A stretch of 64,000 nt of DNA from Actinoplanes sichuanensis. GTDB lineage: Bacteria > Actinomycetota > Actinomycetes > Mycobacteriales > Micromonosporaceae. Each line of letters opens with the position of its first letter. Positions within the stretch are counted from its first letter, which is position 1. The stretch is from positions 10,815,501 to 10,879,500 of the forward strand of contig NZ_AP028461.1 in the NCBI RefSeq assembly GCF_033097365.1, in the 5' to 3' direction. The notes below the pieces were generated by a model that saw only the letters and a program-made list of their open reading frames with translations, did not search any database and was not told the origin of the DNA. Positions 17,308 to 28,431 of this stretch are shown here, piece by piece. A program made the position numbers and the translations under genes.

Positions 17308-19949
17308 GGTTCGGACCTCCGGGCGTCGGTGGGCGGGACTGCGCTGCGGAGCGTGACGGCGATCTCGGGAACCCGGGTGATCCCGCGACGCGCGGCCGGA
17401 TGAGGGCTGAGTCGGGGGGCGCCACCCCGGGTGAGGGCTTCGGCGACCGCTCCACCGGCCATCGCGGTGGCGATCAGCGGCGAGGTCCCGGAGGCGAGGG
17501 CCGTCGCGCTCAGCCCGAGCACCGGGGTGTGCCGGCCGGCCGGGTCCTGTTCGATCGCCGCGAGCAGGCTGAAGCCGTCCTCCTCGGGCGACTGCAGGTC
17601 GCAGACGATCAGGTCGAACTCGCCGGTGCGGCTGCGGGCCAGGCCGTCCCGGGCGTCGGCGCAGGCCACCACGTCGGCGCCGCCGGCCCGCAGTCCTTCG
17701 GCGATGGCCCGGCGGGCCTCGTCGTCGTGGTCGACCAGCAGCACACGCGGGGCGGGGCGGGCGGCGATCGCGTTGGTCAGGGCGCTGAGCAGGGCGGACT
17801 GCTCGACGGGTTTGACGAACCAGTCCTGTGCGCCGAGAGCGATCCCGGTCGGTGCCTCGTCCAGGATGCTGGCGAAGAAGACCGGGATGCCGGCCAGCCG
17901 ATGATCACCCTTGAACCGCCGCAATACCTCCCAGCCGTCGATCCCGGGCAGGGTGACGTCGAGGACGACGGCGTCCGGGCGGCGTTCCCGGGCCAGTGCC
18001 AGACCGCTCTCCCCGGTGCCGGCCACCTCCACCCGGTAGCCCGCGTTGCCCAGCTGGGTGCTCATCAGCTCGGCCGACTGCGGGTCGTCCTCGATGAGCA
18101 GCACGTACGGCCCGGTGCCGGGATGGGCCGCGGAGGCGGCGATGGACGCGGCCGGCAGCTCGACGGTGAACTCGCTGCCCCGGCCGGGTTCCGACGCCAG
18201 GCTGATCACACCGTCGTGGGCGACGACCAGCCGCCGGGTCAGCGCCAGGCCGAGGCCGGTGCCGGAATGCCGCCGGTCCGGGTCGCCGGCCTGCTGGAAC
18301 TCCTCGAAGACGCGTTCCAGATCGGCGGTGGCGATGCCGACGCCGGTGTCGGCGACCACGATCCGGACCCGGTCGCCGGCGGCGCGGGCGGTGACCGTGA
18401 CATTGCCGTCGTCCGGGGTGAACTTGATCGCGTTGGAGACCAGGTTCTCGACGATCTGACGGAACCGCAGCCGGTCGGCGAGCACGGTCACCGGGGCCAG
18501 GTCGGCGCGGATCGCGAGCCGTTTGCCGGTGAACAGCGGGGCCAACCCGGTGAGCAGGTCCTCGATGGTGGTGTCGACCCGTACCGGGGCCAGCCGCAGC
18601 TCCAGCCGTCCGGACTCGACCTTGGTCAGGTCGAGGATGTCGTTGATCAGCCCGAGCAGGTGCCGGCCGCTGCTGTGCACATGATCGACCCATTCGGCGG
18701 GCACCCGGCGGCGGTCACCTTCCGGCTCTTCGAGCCGCATCAGGTCACTGAATCCGATGATGGCGTTCAAGGGGGTACGCAACTCGTGGCTCATATTCGC
18801 CAGGAAGTCGCTCTTCGCCTGACTGGCCCGGGTCAGAGCGGCCACCGAGGCGCTCAGTTCGGCCGTGATCGCCTGCCGTTCGGCCAGTAGCCCGGCCTGG
18901 CCGCCGAGGTCGGCGAGCAGCCGCAGATCGTCCTCGCTGAACAGGTTGCGGTGCCGGTTGAACAGCAGCACGGCACCCTCGACGTCGGGCGGCACCCGCA
19001 TCCGCAGCACCCGGAGGAAGTCGTCGGCCAGCCCGTCACCGAAGTGGGCGACCAGACCCGGCCCGCCGTCCCGCATCCGTACCGGGGCGCGGTGCCGGGC
19101 CAGCCGGTCCAGGTCGGCCTCGATCGGGCCGTCACCCGGCCGGCCCGGACCGGAGTACGCGATCCGTCCGTACCCCTCATCGGTCTTGTGCAGCAGGACG
19201 GCGACCGCGTCGGCACCGGTCTGGTCCCGCATGATCTCCGCATAGGTCTGCCAGACCTGTTCCGGCGAGTCGGCCGGAGCGCGCAGCAGCCGTTCGGTGA
19301 CCAGCTGGGCGGCCGCGGCCGCGAAGGCGCGCCGCAGCCATCGCGGCGGCTGAAAGGCGATCAGGTAGCCGAGAGCGCTGATCAGGGCCAGCGCGACGCT
19401 CGCCGCCCGCAGCGCGGTGTCGCCGCTGCGGCCGCGGAGCAGGATCACGCATCCGAAGGCGACCGTCGCGCCGGCCGCGGTCATCAGCCGGGCCCGGTTC
19501 GCGCCGGTCCGGGTCCGTGCCTCGCCGAACAGCAGCGCCGCGGCGATCAGTTCGACGGCCAGGAAGTAGAGCACCGCGGGCGTCCGGACCGGGGGCGGCA
19601 ACGGCAGCGGCAGCACGACGATCGGGACGAGCAGGGTGAGGTATCCCACCAGTACGGCGGCGGTCAGCGCCCGGGGCACCGATCGCAGACGCCCGGCCAG
19701 GCGGAGGGTCAGGTACGGCTGGGCGAGGATGGCGGCCGCGCCTATCGCGTTCTGCCAACGCGGCAGCGTGCCCTGCGCCATGCGGGCCATGTCGATGCAG
19801 ACGACCAGCACGAACGGGGCGAACACCAGGGCGACGTCGCGGCGCAGCGGGTCTCGGCGGCGGAGGAAACCGAGTAGAGCACGGAGGAAGAGCACCACGA
19901 AGGTGACCTCCGCAGCGAGCAGCACGAGGCGACTCCACTCGACGCTCAT
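17304..19949 (-). CDS. Membrane-bound hybrid histidine kinase with two receiver domains
   Basis: An 881-residue sensor. The N-terminal third has about seven hydrophobic segments (LVLLAAEVTFVVLFLRALL to LISALGYLIAF), followed by a GAF-like cytoplasmic region and a coiled linker. HisKA carries NMSHELRTPLNA with His388; the HATPase has its N, G1 and G2 boxes (about 500-610). Receiver 1 is complete (acceptor Asp664, Lys in DWFVKP). Receiver 2 has Asp784 in VCDLQSPEEDG but I see no conserved C-terminal Lys, so it may not signal normally. ATG 19949 avoids a 27-residue non-hydrophobic extension. The CheY-like gene follows with a four-base overlap. The stimulus is unknown. Confidence 0.88.
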   Translation of the reverse strand: MSVEWSRLVLLAAEVTFVVLFLRALLGFLRRRDPLRRDVALVFAPFVLVVCIDMARMAQGTLPRWQNAIGAAAILAQPYLTLRLAGRLRSVPRALTAAVLVGYLTLLVPIVVLPLPLPPPVRTPAVLYFLAVELIAAALLFGEARTRTGANRARLMTAAGATVAFGCVILLRGRSGDTALRAASVALALISALGYLIAFQPPRWLRRAFAAAAAQLVTERLLRAPADSPEQVWQTYAEIMRDQTGADAVAVLLHKTDEGYGRIAYSGPGRPGDGPIEADLDRLARHRAPVRMRDGGPGLVAHFGDGLADDFLRVLRMRVPPDVEGAVLLFNRHRNLFSEDDLRLLADLGGQAGLLAERQAITAELSASVAALTRASQAKSDFLANMSHELRTPLNAIIGFSDLMRLEEPEGDRRRVPAEWVDHVHSSGRHLLGLINDILDLTKVESGRLELRLAPVRVDTTIEDLLTGLAPLFTGKRLAIRADLAPVTVLADRLRFRQIVENLVSNAIKFTPDDGNVTVTARAAGDRVRIVVADTGVGIATADLERVFEEFQQAGDPDRRHSGTGLGLALTRRLVVAHDGVISLASEPGRGSEFTVELPAASIAASAAHPGTGPYVLLIEDDPQSAELMSTQLGNAGYRVEVAGTGESGLALARERRPDAVVLDVTLPGIDGWEVLRRFKGDHRLAGIPVFFASILDEAPTGIALGAQDWFVKPVEQSALLSALTNAIAARPAPRVLLVDHDDEARRAIAEGLRAGGADVVACADARDGLARSRTGEFDLIVCDLQSPEEDGFSLLAAIEQDPAGRHTPVLGLSATALASGTSPLIATAMAGGAVAEALTRGGAPRLSPHPAARRGITRVPEIAVTLRSAVPPTDARRSEP

Positions 19950-20050
19950 TTCGCCATTTATCGTACTCAGGTGGGTGAGGTGGAGGGCTGATACCGGCAG
20001 GCTGGCCGATCGATACGCTAGGGCGGGCACAGTCGGCGGAGGAGCGTTCG

Positions 20051-20983
20051 ATGCAGCGATGGCGGGGATTCGAGACGATCCCGTCCGGGTGGGGCCGGTC
20101 GGTCGTGACGATCGGTGTCTTCGACGGGGTGCACCGGGGCCACCAGGCGATCATCGGGCATGCCGTGAAACGGGCCCGTGATTCCGGTCTGCAGTCGGTG
20201 GTGATGACCTTCGACCCGCACCCGGCCGAGGTGGTGCGCCCCGGCTCGCACCCGGCGGTGCTGACCGAGCCGGTCCGCAAGGCGGGGCTGATCGAGGCGC
20301 TCGGCGTGGACGCGCTGTGCGTGGTGCCGTTCACTCCGGCCTTCTCCCAGCTGACGCCGAACGAGTTCGTGCACGACGTGCTGGTCGAGTCACTGCACAC
20401 CGCGGCCGTGGTGGTCGGCGACAACTTCCGGTTCGGGCACCGGGCGGCGGGTGACGTGGGTCTGCTCGAGTCGCTCGGCCGCACGTTCGGCTTCACCGTC
20501 GAGGACGCCCCGCTGGTGGCCGAGGACGGGCTGGTGTTCTCCTCCACGTACATCCGCAGCTGTGTCGACGCCGGGGATGTGCGGGCCGCCGCCGCCGCGC
20601 TCGGCCGTCCGCACCGCCTCGCGGGCGTGGTGGTCCGCGGCGATCAGCGCGGCCGTGAGCTCGGATATCCGACGGCGAATCTGATGACCCACCGATATGC
20701 GGCGGTTCCGGCCGACGGCATCTACGCCGCGTGGCTCACCCGGGGCGGGGAGAACGGCGTCCGATTGCCGGCCAGCGTTTCGATCGGCACCAATCCCACA
20801 TTCTCCGGGCGGGAGCGTCGCGTCGAGGCGTATGTGCTTGATTTCTCCGGTGACCTGTACGGCGAGCGGGTGAGCCTCGATTTCGTCGCCCACCTGCGCG
20901 AGCAGCGTAAATACGACGCCATCGAGCCCCTGGTGGCCCAGATCGAGGCCGACGTCGCCGAGACCCGGGTGTTACTCAGTTGA
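20051..20983 (+). CDS. ribF: Bifunctional riboflavin kinase/FAD synthetase
   Basis: Converts riboflavin to FMN and then FAD. The N-terminal FAD-synthetase half has the nucleotidyl-transfer motif GVFDGVHRGHQ near residues 22-32 and FDPHPAEVV; the C-terminal riboflavin-kinase half has VVVRGDQRGRELGYPTANL and LDFSGDLYGERVSLDFVAHLR. Length 310 is normal. ATG 20051 follows GGCGGAGGAG with typical spacing. Position between truB and rpsO is the standard order. It diverges from the hybrid kinase across about 100 bases. Confidence 0.96.
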   Translation: MQRWRGFETIPSGWGRSVVTIGVFDGVHRGHQAIIGHAVKRARDSGLQSVVMTFDPHPAEVVRPGSHPAVLTEPVRKAGLIEALGVDALCVVPFTPAFSQLTPNEFVHDVLVESLHTAAVVVGDNFRFGHRAAGDVGLLESLGRTFGFTVEDAPLVAEDGLVFSSTYIRSCVDAGDVRAAAAALGRPHRLAGVVVRGDQRGRELGYPTANLMTHRYAAVPADGIYAAWLTRGGENGVRLPASVSIGTNPTFSGRERRVEAYVLDFSGDLYGERVSLDFVAHLREQRKYDAIEPLVAQIEADVAETRVLLS

Positions 20984-21097
20984 CCCCCTGGTAGGGTTGA
21001 ACGGTCGTTGGAATATCCGACACCGGTCCCGCCTGCCTGCCCGACGCCGCGGGTCGCGGGGTAACCGTGCAATCGGCAACACAGAATCTCGGAGAAC

Positions 21098-21367
21098 ATG
21101 GCGCTCGATCAAGAGACCAAGAACAAGATCATGGGTGAGTACGCGACCAAGGAGGGCGACACCGGTTCGCCCGAGGTTCAGGTCGCCATGCTGACCAAGC
21201 GGATCGCCGACCTGACCGAGCACCTCAAGGCTCACAAGCACGACCACCACAGCCGTCGTGGCCTGCTCCTGCTCGTCGGCCAGCGCCGCCGCCTGCTGAA
21301 CTACGTTCAGAAGAAGGACATCCAGCGCTACCGTTCGCTCATCGAGCGTCTCGGCCTGCGCCGATAG
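21098..21367 (+). CDS. rpsO: 30S ribosomal protein S15
   Basis: An 89-residue primary 16S rRNA binding protein. The family pattern is plain: [36 protein letters not shown] and [16 protein letters not shown] lies shortly before ATG 21098. The intergenic hairpin and pnp follow directly, the arrangement used in many bacteria for PNPase autocontrol. Confidence 0.98.
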   Translation: MALDQETKNKIMGEYATKEGDTGSPEVQVAMLTKRIADLTEHLKAHKHDHHSRRGLLLLVGQRRRLLNYVQKKDIQRYRSLIERLGLRR

Positions 21368-21373
21368 TTTCAC

Positions 21374-21401
21374 CAGGGGAGCGGCTCCGGTCGCTCCCCT
21401 G
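21374..21401 (+). terminator. Hairpin between rpsO and pnp
   Basis: CAGGGGAGCG and CGCTCCCCTG form a 10-bp perfect stem around an eight-base loop seven bases after the rpsO stop. It may end part of the rpsO transcripts or serve as a processing site for pnp mRNA. Confidence 0.65.
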
Positions 21402-21554
21402 ATTTCCACCCCACGGACCCGCGCGGGTCGCAACCGTCAGCACCGGTCCTCGGTAGTGGTTCCCAGGTGTCAACCCTGGGCACTTCGATCGAAGACCGGC
21501 TCACTGCACCGCGCTGTTGACCGCCGGGTCCACGACGAAGGAGTACCGCACTTC

Positions 21555-23876
21555 ATGACAGAGCAGAACAACGCTCTCGGCAACGAATCCCGTACGGCCG
21601 TCATCGACAACGGATCGTTCGGCACCCGGGAGATCGTGTTCTCCACCGGCCGCCTCGCGCAGCAGGCCGCCGGATCGGTGATCGTCCAGCTGGGCGACAC
21701 CACCGTCCTCTCCGCGACGACCGCCAGCAAGCAGCCGAAGGACCACTTCGACTTCTTCCCGCTGACCGTCGACGTCGAGGAGCGGATGTACGCCGCCGGG
21801 CGGATCCCCGGCTCGTTCTTCCGGCGTGAGGGCCGTCCGTCCGAGGACGCCATCCTCACCTGCCGCCTGATCGACCGGCCGCTGCGCCCGTCGTTCACCA
21901 AGGGCCTGCGCAACGAGGTCCAGGTCGTCGAGACCGTCCTCGCGCTCGACCCGGCCCACCCCTACGACGTCGTCGCGATGAACGCCGCCTCGATGTCGAC
22001 CAAGCTCTCCGGCCTGCCGTTCAGCGGACCGGTCGGCTCGACCCGCGTCGCGCACGTCGAGGGTCAGTGGATCGCCTTCCCGACCCTCGAGGAGCTCGAG
22101 CGGGCCACCTTCGACATGGTCGTGGCCGGTCGCGTCACCGCCGAGGGCGATGTCGCGATCATGATGGTCGAGGCCGAGGCCACCCCGCACGCGATCAAGC
22201 TGATCTCGGCCGGCGCCACCGCGCCGACCGAGGAGGTCGTCGCGAGCGGCCTGGAGGCCGCCAAGCCGGCCATCCGTGAGCTCTGCCGCGCGCAGAGCGA
22301 GCTCGCCGCGGTCGCCGCGAAGCCGGTCGCCGAGTTCCCGGTCTTCCTGGACTACCAGGACGACGTCTACTCCGCCGTCTCCGACGCGGTTCGCGCCGAG
22401 GTCGCCGAGGCGCTGAAGATCGCCGGCAAGCAGGAGCGCGAGGAGTCCCTCGACCTGGTCAAGGCGAAGGCGCACGAGCTGCTCGACGGGCAGTTCGAGG
22501 GCCGGGAGAAGGAGATCAGCGCGGCGTTCCGCTCGGTCACCAAGTCCGAGGTGCGCCAGCGTGTGCTGCGCGAGCAGGTCCGCATCGACGGCCGCGGCCC
22601 GCGTGACATCCGCCCGCTGACCGCCATCACGGGCGTGCTGCCCCGCGTGCACGGCTCGGCCCTGTTCGAGCGCGGCGAGACCCAGATCCTGGGCGTCACC
22701 ACGCTGAACATGCTGCGCCTGGAGCAGTCGCTGGACACTCTCGCTCCCGAGAAGACCAAGCGCTACATGCACAACTACAACTTCCCGCCCTACTCGACCG
22801 GTGAGACCGGCCGGGTCGGCTCGCCGAAGCGGCGTGAGATCGGCCACGGTGCTCTGGCCGAGCGTGCGCTGGTGCCGGTGCTGCCGTCGCGCGAGGAGTT
22901 CCCGTACGCGATCCGTCAGGTCTCCGAGGCCCTCGGCTCGAACGGCTCCACCTCGATGGGTTCGGTCTGCGCCTCGACGCTGGCCCTGCTCAGCGCCGGT
23001 GTGCCGCTGAAGGCGCCGGTCGCCGGTATCGCCATGGGCCTGATCTCGGACGAGGTCGACGGCAAGACCGAGTACGTCGCGCTGACCGACATCCTGGGCG
23101 CCGAGGACGCGTTCGGTGACATGGACTTCAAGGTCGCCGGTACCGCCGAGTTCGTCACCGCCCTGCAGCTGGACACCAAGCTCGACGGCATCCCGTCGGA
23201 CGTGCTGGCCGGCGCGCTGCAGCAGGCGCACGAGGCCCGCGCCACGATCCTCGCGGTGATGACCGCGGCGATCGAGGGCCCGGCCGCGATGAGCGAGCAC
23301 GCCCCGCGGGTCACCACCGTGAAGATCCCGGTCGACAAGATCGGCATGGTGATCGGCCCGAAGGGTCAGACCATCAACGCGATCCAGGACGAGACCGGCG
23401 CCGACATCTCCATCGAGGACGACGGCACCATCTACGTCGGCGCGACCAACGGCCCGGCCGCCGAGGCCGCGGTCGAGCGGATCAACGCGATCGCCAACCC
23501 GACCCTGCCGAAGGTGGGCGACAAGTTCCTCGGCACCGTGGTGAAGACCGCCGCGTTCGGCGCCTTCATCTCGCTGCTTCCCGGCCGCGACGGCCTGTTG
23601 CACATCTCCAAGGTGGGCGACGGCAAGCGGGTCGAGAAGGTCGAGGACTTCCTGAACGTCGGCGACAAGGTCGAGGTGTCCATCGCGGACATCGACCAGC
23701 GCGGCAAGATCTACCTGGACAAGGTGCGCCCGGAGGGCGAGGAGGCCCCGGCCGCGGCCGCCGCTCCCGCCGAGAACCGGCCGCCCCGCGAGGAGCGTGC
23801 TCCCCGCGAGGGTGGTGGCGAGCCCCGCCGTCGCCGGTCGCGTCCGTCCGGTGACCGTGGCGAGCGTCGCGAGTAA
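21555..23876 (+). CDS. pnp: Polyribonucleotide nucleotidyltransferase (PNPase)
   Basis: A 3'-5' phosphorolytic exoribonuclease and polymerase (773 residues). Two RNase PH domains are visible (the first with [21 protein letters not shown], the second with [18 protein letters not shown] and the SSMGSV-like core [14 protein letters not shown]), joined by an all-helical linker, followed by KH ([25 protein letters not shown]) and S1 ([28 protein letters not shown]) domains. A basic tail rich in Arg, Pro and Glu ends the protein. ATG 21555 lies 11 bases after AAGGAG; the upstream extension to 21456 has no homology pattern. The M16 peptidase follows six bases after its stop. Confidence 0.97.
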   Translation: MTEQNNALGNESRTAVIDNGSFGTREIVFSTGRLAQQAAGSVIVQLGDTTVLSATTASKQPKDHFDFFPLTVDVEERMYAAGRIPGSFFRREGRPSEDAILTCRLIDRPLRPSFTKGLRNEVQVVETVLALDPAHPYDVVAMNAASMSTKLSGLPFSGPVGSTRVAHVEGQWIAFPTLEELERATFDMVVAGRVTAEGDVAIMMVEAEATPHAIKLISAGATAPTEEVVASGLEAAKPAIRELCRAQSELAAVAAKPVAEFPVFLDYQDDVYSAVSDAVRAEVAEALKIAGKQEREESLDLVKAKAHELLDGQFEGREKEISAAFRSVTKSEVRQRVLREQVRIDGRGPRDIRPLTAITGVLPRVHGSALFERGETQILGVTTLNMLRLEQSLDTLAPEKTKRYMHNYNFPPYSTGETGRVGSPKRREIGHGALAERALVPVLPSREEFPYAIRQVSEALGSNGSTSMGSVCASTLALLSAGVPLKAPVAGIAMGLISDEVDGKTEYVALTDILGAEDAFGDMDFKVAGTAEFVTALQLDTKLDGIPSDVLAGALQQAHEARATILAVMTAAIEGPAAMSEHAPRVTTVKIPVDKIGMVIGPKGQTINAIQDETGADISIEDDGTIYVGATNGPAAEAAVERINAIANPTLPKVGDKFLGTVVKTAAFGAFISLLPGRDGLLHISKVGDGKRVEKVEDFLNVGDKVEVSIADIDQRGKIYLDKVRPEGEEAPAAAAAPAENRPPREERAPREGGGEPRRRRSRPSGDRGERRE

Positions 23877-23882
23877 TCACCT

Positions 23883-25211
23883 GTGACAGATCAGAACCGC
23901 GGGCCGGCCACTAGGTCGGCCCGCGTCTCTACCCGGACCCTCCAGGACGGCGTCAAGAAGACCGTTCTGCCCAGCGGCCTGCGCATCATCACCGAGGCGA
24001 TTCCGACCACCCGCAGCGCCGCTCTCGGCATCTGGGTCGGCATCGGCTCCCGTGACGAGACCCCGTCGTTGCACGGTGCCTCGCACTTCCTGGAGCACCT
24101 GCTCTTCAAGGGCACCCATCGGCGTACCGCCCTGGACATCTCCGCGGAGATCGAGGCGGTCGGCGGCGAGACGAACGCCTTCACCACGAAGGAGTACACC
24201 TGCTACTACGCGCGGGTGCTCGACGCCGACCTGCCGCTCGCGGTGGACGTGCTGGTGGACGCGGTGGCCGACTCGATCCTCGACCCGGCCGATGTGGAGA
24301 CCGAGCGTGGCGTGATCCTGGAGGAGATCGCCATGCACGAGGACGAGCCGGGTGACGAGGTGCACGACGTCTTCGCCGAGGCGATCTACGGCGATCACCC
24401 ACTCGGTCGGCTGATCTCCGGTACTCCCGAGTCGATCGCGCCGATGACCCGGGACCAGATCAACCGCTTCTACCGCCGCCGTTACACGGCGCCGGAGATC
24501 GTCGTCGCGGCGGCCGGGAACCTCGACCACCAGGCGGTGGTCCGGCTGGTGCGCAAGGCCCTGGCGGGCACCCCGCTGGACACCGGGCCGGCCGATCCGG
24601 CGGCGCCGCGTCCGGGCGACAAGAGGGTACGGGTACGCAAGGCCCACGACCTCGTCCTGCATCGCGACACCGAGCAGGCGCACATCGTGCTGGGCGGTCC
24701 CGGCCTGGGCCGGCACGACCACCGCCGGTTCGCGATGGGTGTGCTCAACAACGTGCTGGGCGGTGGCATGTCGAGCCGTCTGTTCCAGGAGATCCGGGAG
24801 AAGCGTGGCCTGGCCTACTCGGTGTATTCGTACGCCGGGCAGTACGCCGACAGCGGCCTGTTCGGGGTCTATGCCGGATGCGCCCCGGCCAAGGCGCGAG
24901 AGGTGCTCGACCTGATCCGGGTCGAACTGGACCGGGTCGCGACCGACGGCATCACCGCCGAGGAACTGACCCGCGGCCGGGGCATGACCAAGGGGTCGTT
25001 CGTGCTGGGCCTGGAGGACACCGGTTCGCGGATGAGCCGGCTGGCCAAGTCGGAGCTGCTGCACGGTGACCTGATGGGTGTCGACGAGATGCTGGCCCGG
25101 GTGGACGCGGTCACCGCCGCGGAGGTCCACGCGGTCGCGGCGGATCTGCTGGCCCAGCCGTTGTCGCTGGCGGTGGTCGGCCCGTTCGACTCCGGCGAAC
25201 TGCCCGCGTAG
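23883..25211 (+). CDS. M16 family zinc metallopeptidase (PepR/YmxG type)
   Basis: A 442-residue pitrilysin-family protease. The inverted zinc motif HxxEH is at His68-Phe-Leu-Glu71-His72, and the third ligand Glu148 (GVILEEIA) follows 76 residues later, as in active mitochondrial-processing-peptidase-like enzymes. The C-terminal non-catalytic half contains the R/Y pair region (REKRGLAYSVYSY). It starts with GTG six bases after pnp; this order (rpsO-pnp-M16) is conserved in actinobacteria and Firmicutes. Natural substrates are not known. Confidence 0.93.
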   Translation: MTDQNRGPATRSARVSTRTLQDGVKKTVLPSGLRIITEAIPTTRSAALGIWVGIGSRDETPSLHGASHFLEHLLFKGTHRRTALDISAEIEAVGGETNAFTTKEYTCYYARVLDADLPLAVDVLVDAVADSILDPADVETERGVILEEIAMHEDEPGDEVHDVFAEAIYGDHPLGRLISGTPESIAPMTRDQINRFYRRRYTAPEIVVAAAGNLDHQAVVRLVRKALAGTPLDTGPADPAAPRPGDKRVRVRKAHDLVLHRDTEQAHIVLGGPGLGRHDHRRFAMGVLNNVLGGGMSSRLFQEIREKRGLAYSVYSYAGQYADSGLFGVYAGCAPAKAREVLDLIRVELDRVATDGITAEELTRGRGMTKGSFVLGLEDTGSRMSRLAKSELLHGDLMGVDEMLARVDAVTAAEVHAVAADLLAQPLSLAVVGPFDSGELPA

Positions 25212-25251
25212 TGTGCGCCACCGCCCGGCCGTCCGGGCGGTGGCCGTACGT

Positions 25252-26591
<1,340 letters not shown>

Positions 26592-26618
26592 GGCGGCAAC
26601 TTTGTCATACCCGTCACC

Positions 26619-26624
26619 TAGTCT
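26619..26624 (+). promoter_or_regulatory. -10 hexamer TAGTCT of the YcaQ-type gene
   Basis: TAGTCT ends six bases before the GTG at 26631, in the 39-base gap between two divergent genes. Confidence 0.4.
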
Positions 26625-26630
26625 TCCCCG

Positions 26631-27860
26631 GTGGCCGTGTCCGAACAGCTCTCCGTCGCCCAGGCCCGCCGGATCACCCTGGCGGCGCAGGGCTTCCTCG
26701 ATCCCCGGCCGGGTGGCGCCACCGACATGCGCCACCTGCGCCGGGTGCTGCGCCGCCTGCACCTGATCCAGATGGATTCGGTGAATGTGTTGCAGCGTGC
26801 CCACTTCATGCCGCTCTACAGCCGGCTGGGGCCGTATGACCCGGGCCTGCTGGAGCGGGCCGCCTATCGCCGGCCCCGTGAGCTCTTCGAGTTCTGGGGC
26901 CACGAGGCGTCGCTCATCCGCACCGATCTGCAGCCGCTGTTCCGCTGGCGGATGGCCCGGGCGAAGGAGTTCGCCTGGGGCAACATGCGCCGCATCGCCG
27001 AGGAGCAGCCCGATCTGGTGGCCTGGGTGCTCGACGAGGTCCGGTCCCGCGGTCCGATCACCGCCGCCGAGATCGAGCACGACGCCCCGCGGACCAAGGA
27101 CCACTGGGGGTGGAACTGGTCGGTCGTCAAGCAGGCGCTGGAGTGGCTCTTCTACACCGGTCAGGTGACCGCCGCCGAGCGCACCACCTCGTTCGCCAGG
27201 CGCTACGACCTGCCCGAGCGGGTGCTGCCGCCGGCGGTGCTGGCCACCCCCGACCCGTCTCCCGAGGAGGCGTTCCGCGCCCTGGTCGAGCTCTCCGCCC
27301 GGGCCCTCGGGGTGGCCGGCGAGGCCGAGCTGCGTGACTATTTCCGGCTTCCGGTGCAACCCTGCCGGACGGCGATCGCCGAGCTGGCCGAGGCCGGCGT
27401 GCTACGGCCGGTGACCGTCCCCGGGTGGAAGGCGGCCTGGCTGCACCACGAGGCACGGCTGCCCCGGCGGGTGACGTCGGCCACTCTGGTCAGCCCGTTC
27501 GACCCGCTGATCTGGGAGCGGGCCCGCACCGAGCGGCTGTTCGGCATGACCTATCGGATCGAGATCTACGTGCCCAAACCCCAGCGGCTGTACGGCTACT
27601 ACGTGCTCCCGTTCCTGCTGGGCGAGCGGTTCGCGGCCCGCGTCGATCTGAAGGCCGACCGCCGGGCCGGAGAGCTGCAGATCCCGGCCGCGTGGCTGGA
27701 GCCGGGCGCCGACCCGGAGGAGACCGCCGTGGCGCTGGCGATCGAGCTGCGTCGTCTGGCCGGCTGGCTGGGCCTGCACACGGTGTCCCCACCGGAGCGC
27801 GGTGACCTGCTGGCCCCGCTGGCGAGCGCTCTGCGTGCGGGCGTCCCGGGTGTAGCGTGA
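26631..27860 (+). CDS. YcaQ/AlkX-type DNA glycosylase (HTH_42 winged-helix protein)
   Basis: A 409-residue member of the winged-helix DNA glycosylase family that unhooks alkylated bases and interstrand crosslinks. The start has the helix pattern LSVAQARRITLAAQGF. The catalytic motif reads Gln47-Met48-Asp49 (HLIQMDSVNVLQRAH), the Q-hydrophobic-D form of YcaQ-like enzymes rather than the QxQ of AlkZ. Also typical are YRRPRELFEFWGHEASL, PLYSRLGPY, and the C-terminal LVSPFDPLIWERARTERLFG with YGYYVLPFLLGERFAARVDLKADR. Its stop overlaps the DUF2752 GTG. Confidence 0.9.
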   Translation: MAVSEQLSVAQARRITLAAQGFLDPRPGGATDMRHLRRVLRRLHLIQMDSVNVLQRAHFMPLYSRLGPYDPGLLERAAYRRPRELFEFWGHEASLIRTDLQPLFRWRMARAKEFAWGNMRRIAEEQPDLVAWVLDEVRSRGPITAAEIEHDAPRTKDHWGWNWSVVKQALEWLFYTGQVTAAERTTSFARRYDLPERVLPPAVLATPDPSPEEAFRALVELSARALGVAGEAELRDYFRLPVQPCRTAIAELAEAGVLRPVTVPGWKAAWLHHEARLPRRVTSATLVSPFDPLIWERARTERLFGMTYRIEIYVPKPQRLYGYYVLPFLLGERFAARVDLKADRRAGELQIPAAWLEPGADPEETAVALAIELRRLAGWLGLHTVSPPERGDLLAPLASALRAGVPGVA

Positions 27861-28405
27861 CGGCCATGACCGTTGCCGAGCTGCCGTCCTGGCTCGCCGA
27901 CCAGCCGGTCCAGGGCCCGCCGGTCCCGCCCGAGTGGTTCCTCTACCCGGCCCCCGAGCCGGACCGGATCACCAGGTTCGTCAACCGGGTCGCGGCCCGG
28001 TCCCCGATCTGGCTGGCGCCGTTCGCGGTGCTGGCCTGCACCGGTGCCGCGGTGGGTTACACGCTGATCTCCGACCCGGCCGCCGCCCGGGCCGGGGAGG
28101 CGCCGTCCTGCCTGCTCAAATACCTGACCGGCTTCGTCTGTCCGGGCTGCGGCGGCACCCGTGCCGCGTGGTTCCTGCTGCACGGCGACCTGCCCGCGGC
28201 GGCCCGGCATCACCTGCTGTTCGTCTTCGTGGTGCCGTTCCTGATCTATCTCTACGTGGCGTGGGCCGGCCGCCGGCTGTTCCGGTGGAGGCTGCCGGAG
28301 CTCTCGATCAGTCCGGCCGTCATGATCACATTCATGGCGGTCTGGGGCGTCTGGAGCATCCTGCGTAACCTCCCATGGGCGCCGTTCACCGCTTTCTACG
28401 TGTGA
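27857..28405 (+). CDS. DUF2752 membrane protein
   Basis: A 182-residue membrane protein with three or four helices (PFAVLACTGAAVGYTLI, HHLLFVFVVPFLIYLYVAW, AVMITFMAVWGVWSIL) and the DUF2752 signature CPGCGGTRA after the first helix, which holds two cysteines on the cytoplasmic or membrane face. Function is not known. GTG 27857 overlaps the previous stop (GTGA); ATG 27866 is an alternative start three codons later. Confidence 0.82.
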   Translation: MTAMTVAELPSWLADQPVQGPPVPPEWFLYPAPEPDRITRFVNRVAARSPIWLAPFAVLACTGAAVGYTLISDPAAARAGEAPSCLLKYLTGFVCPGCGGTRAAWFLLHGDLPAAARHHLLFVFVVPFLIYLYVAWAGRRLFRWRLPELSISPAVMITFMAVWGVWSILRNLPWAPFTAFYV

Positions 28406-28418
28406 CCGGAGCGTCCGA

Positions 28419-28424
28419 TAGGTT
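28419..28424 (+). promoter_or_regulatory. -10 hexamer TAGGTT of dapA
   Basis: TAGGTT ends seven bases before the dapA ATG at 28432. Confidence 0.4.
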
Positions 28425-28431
28425 GTCAGGT

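Noticed and set aside
20981..20997. TTGACC plus TAGGGT as an rpsO promoter
   Set aside because: The hexamers are only a few bases apart, far short of a working spacer.
21501..23603. 700-residue minus-strand frame over pnp
   Set aside because: Antisense shadow of PNPase; no motif, and pnp has a ribosome site and all domains.
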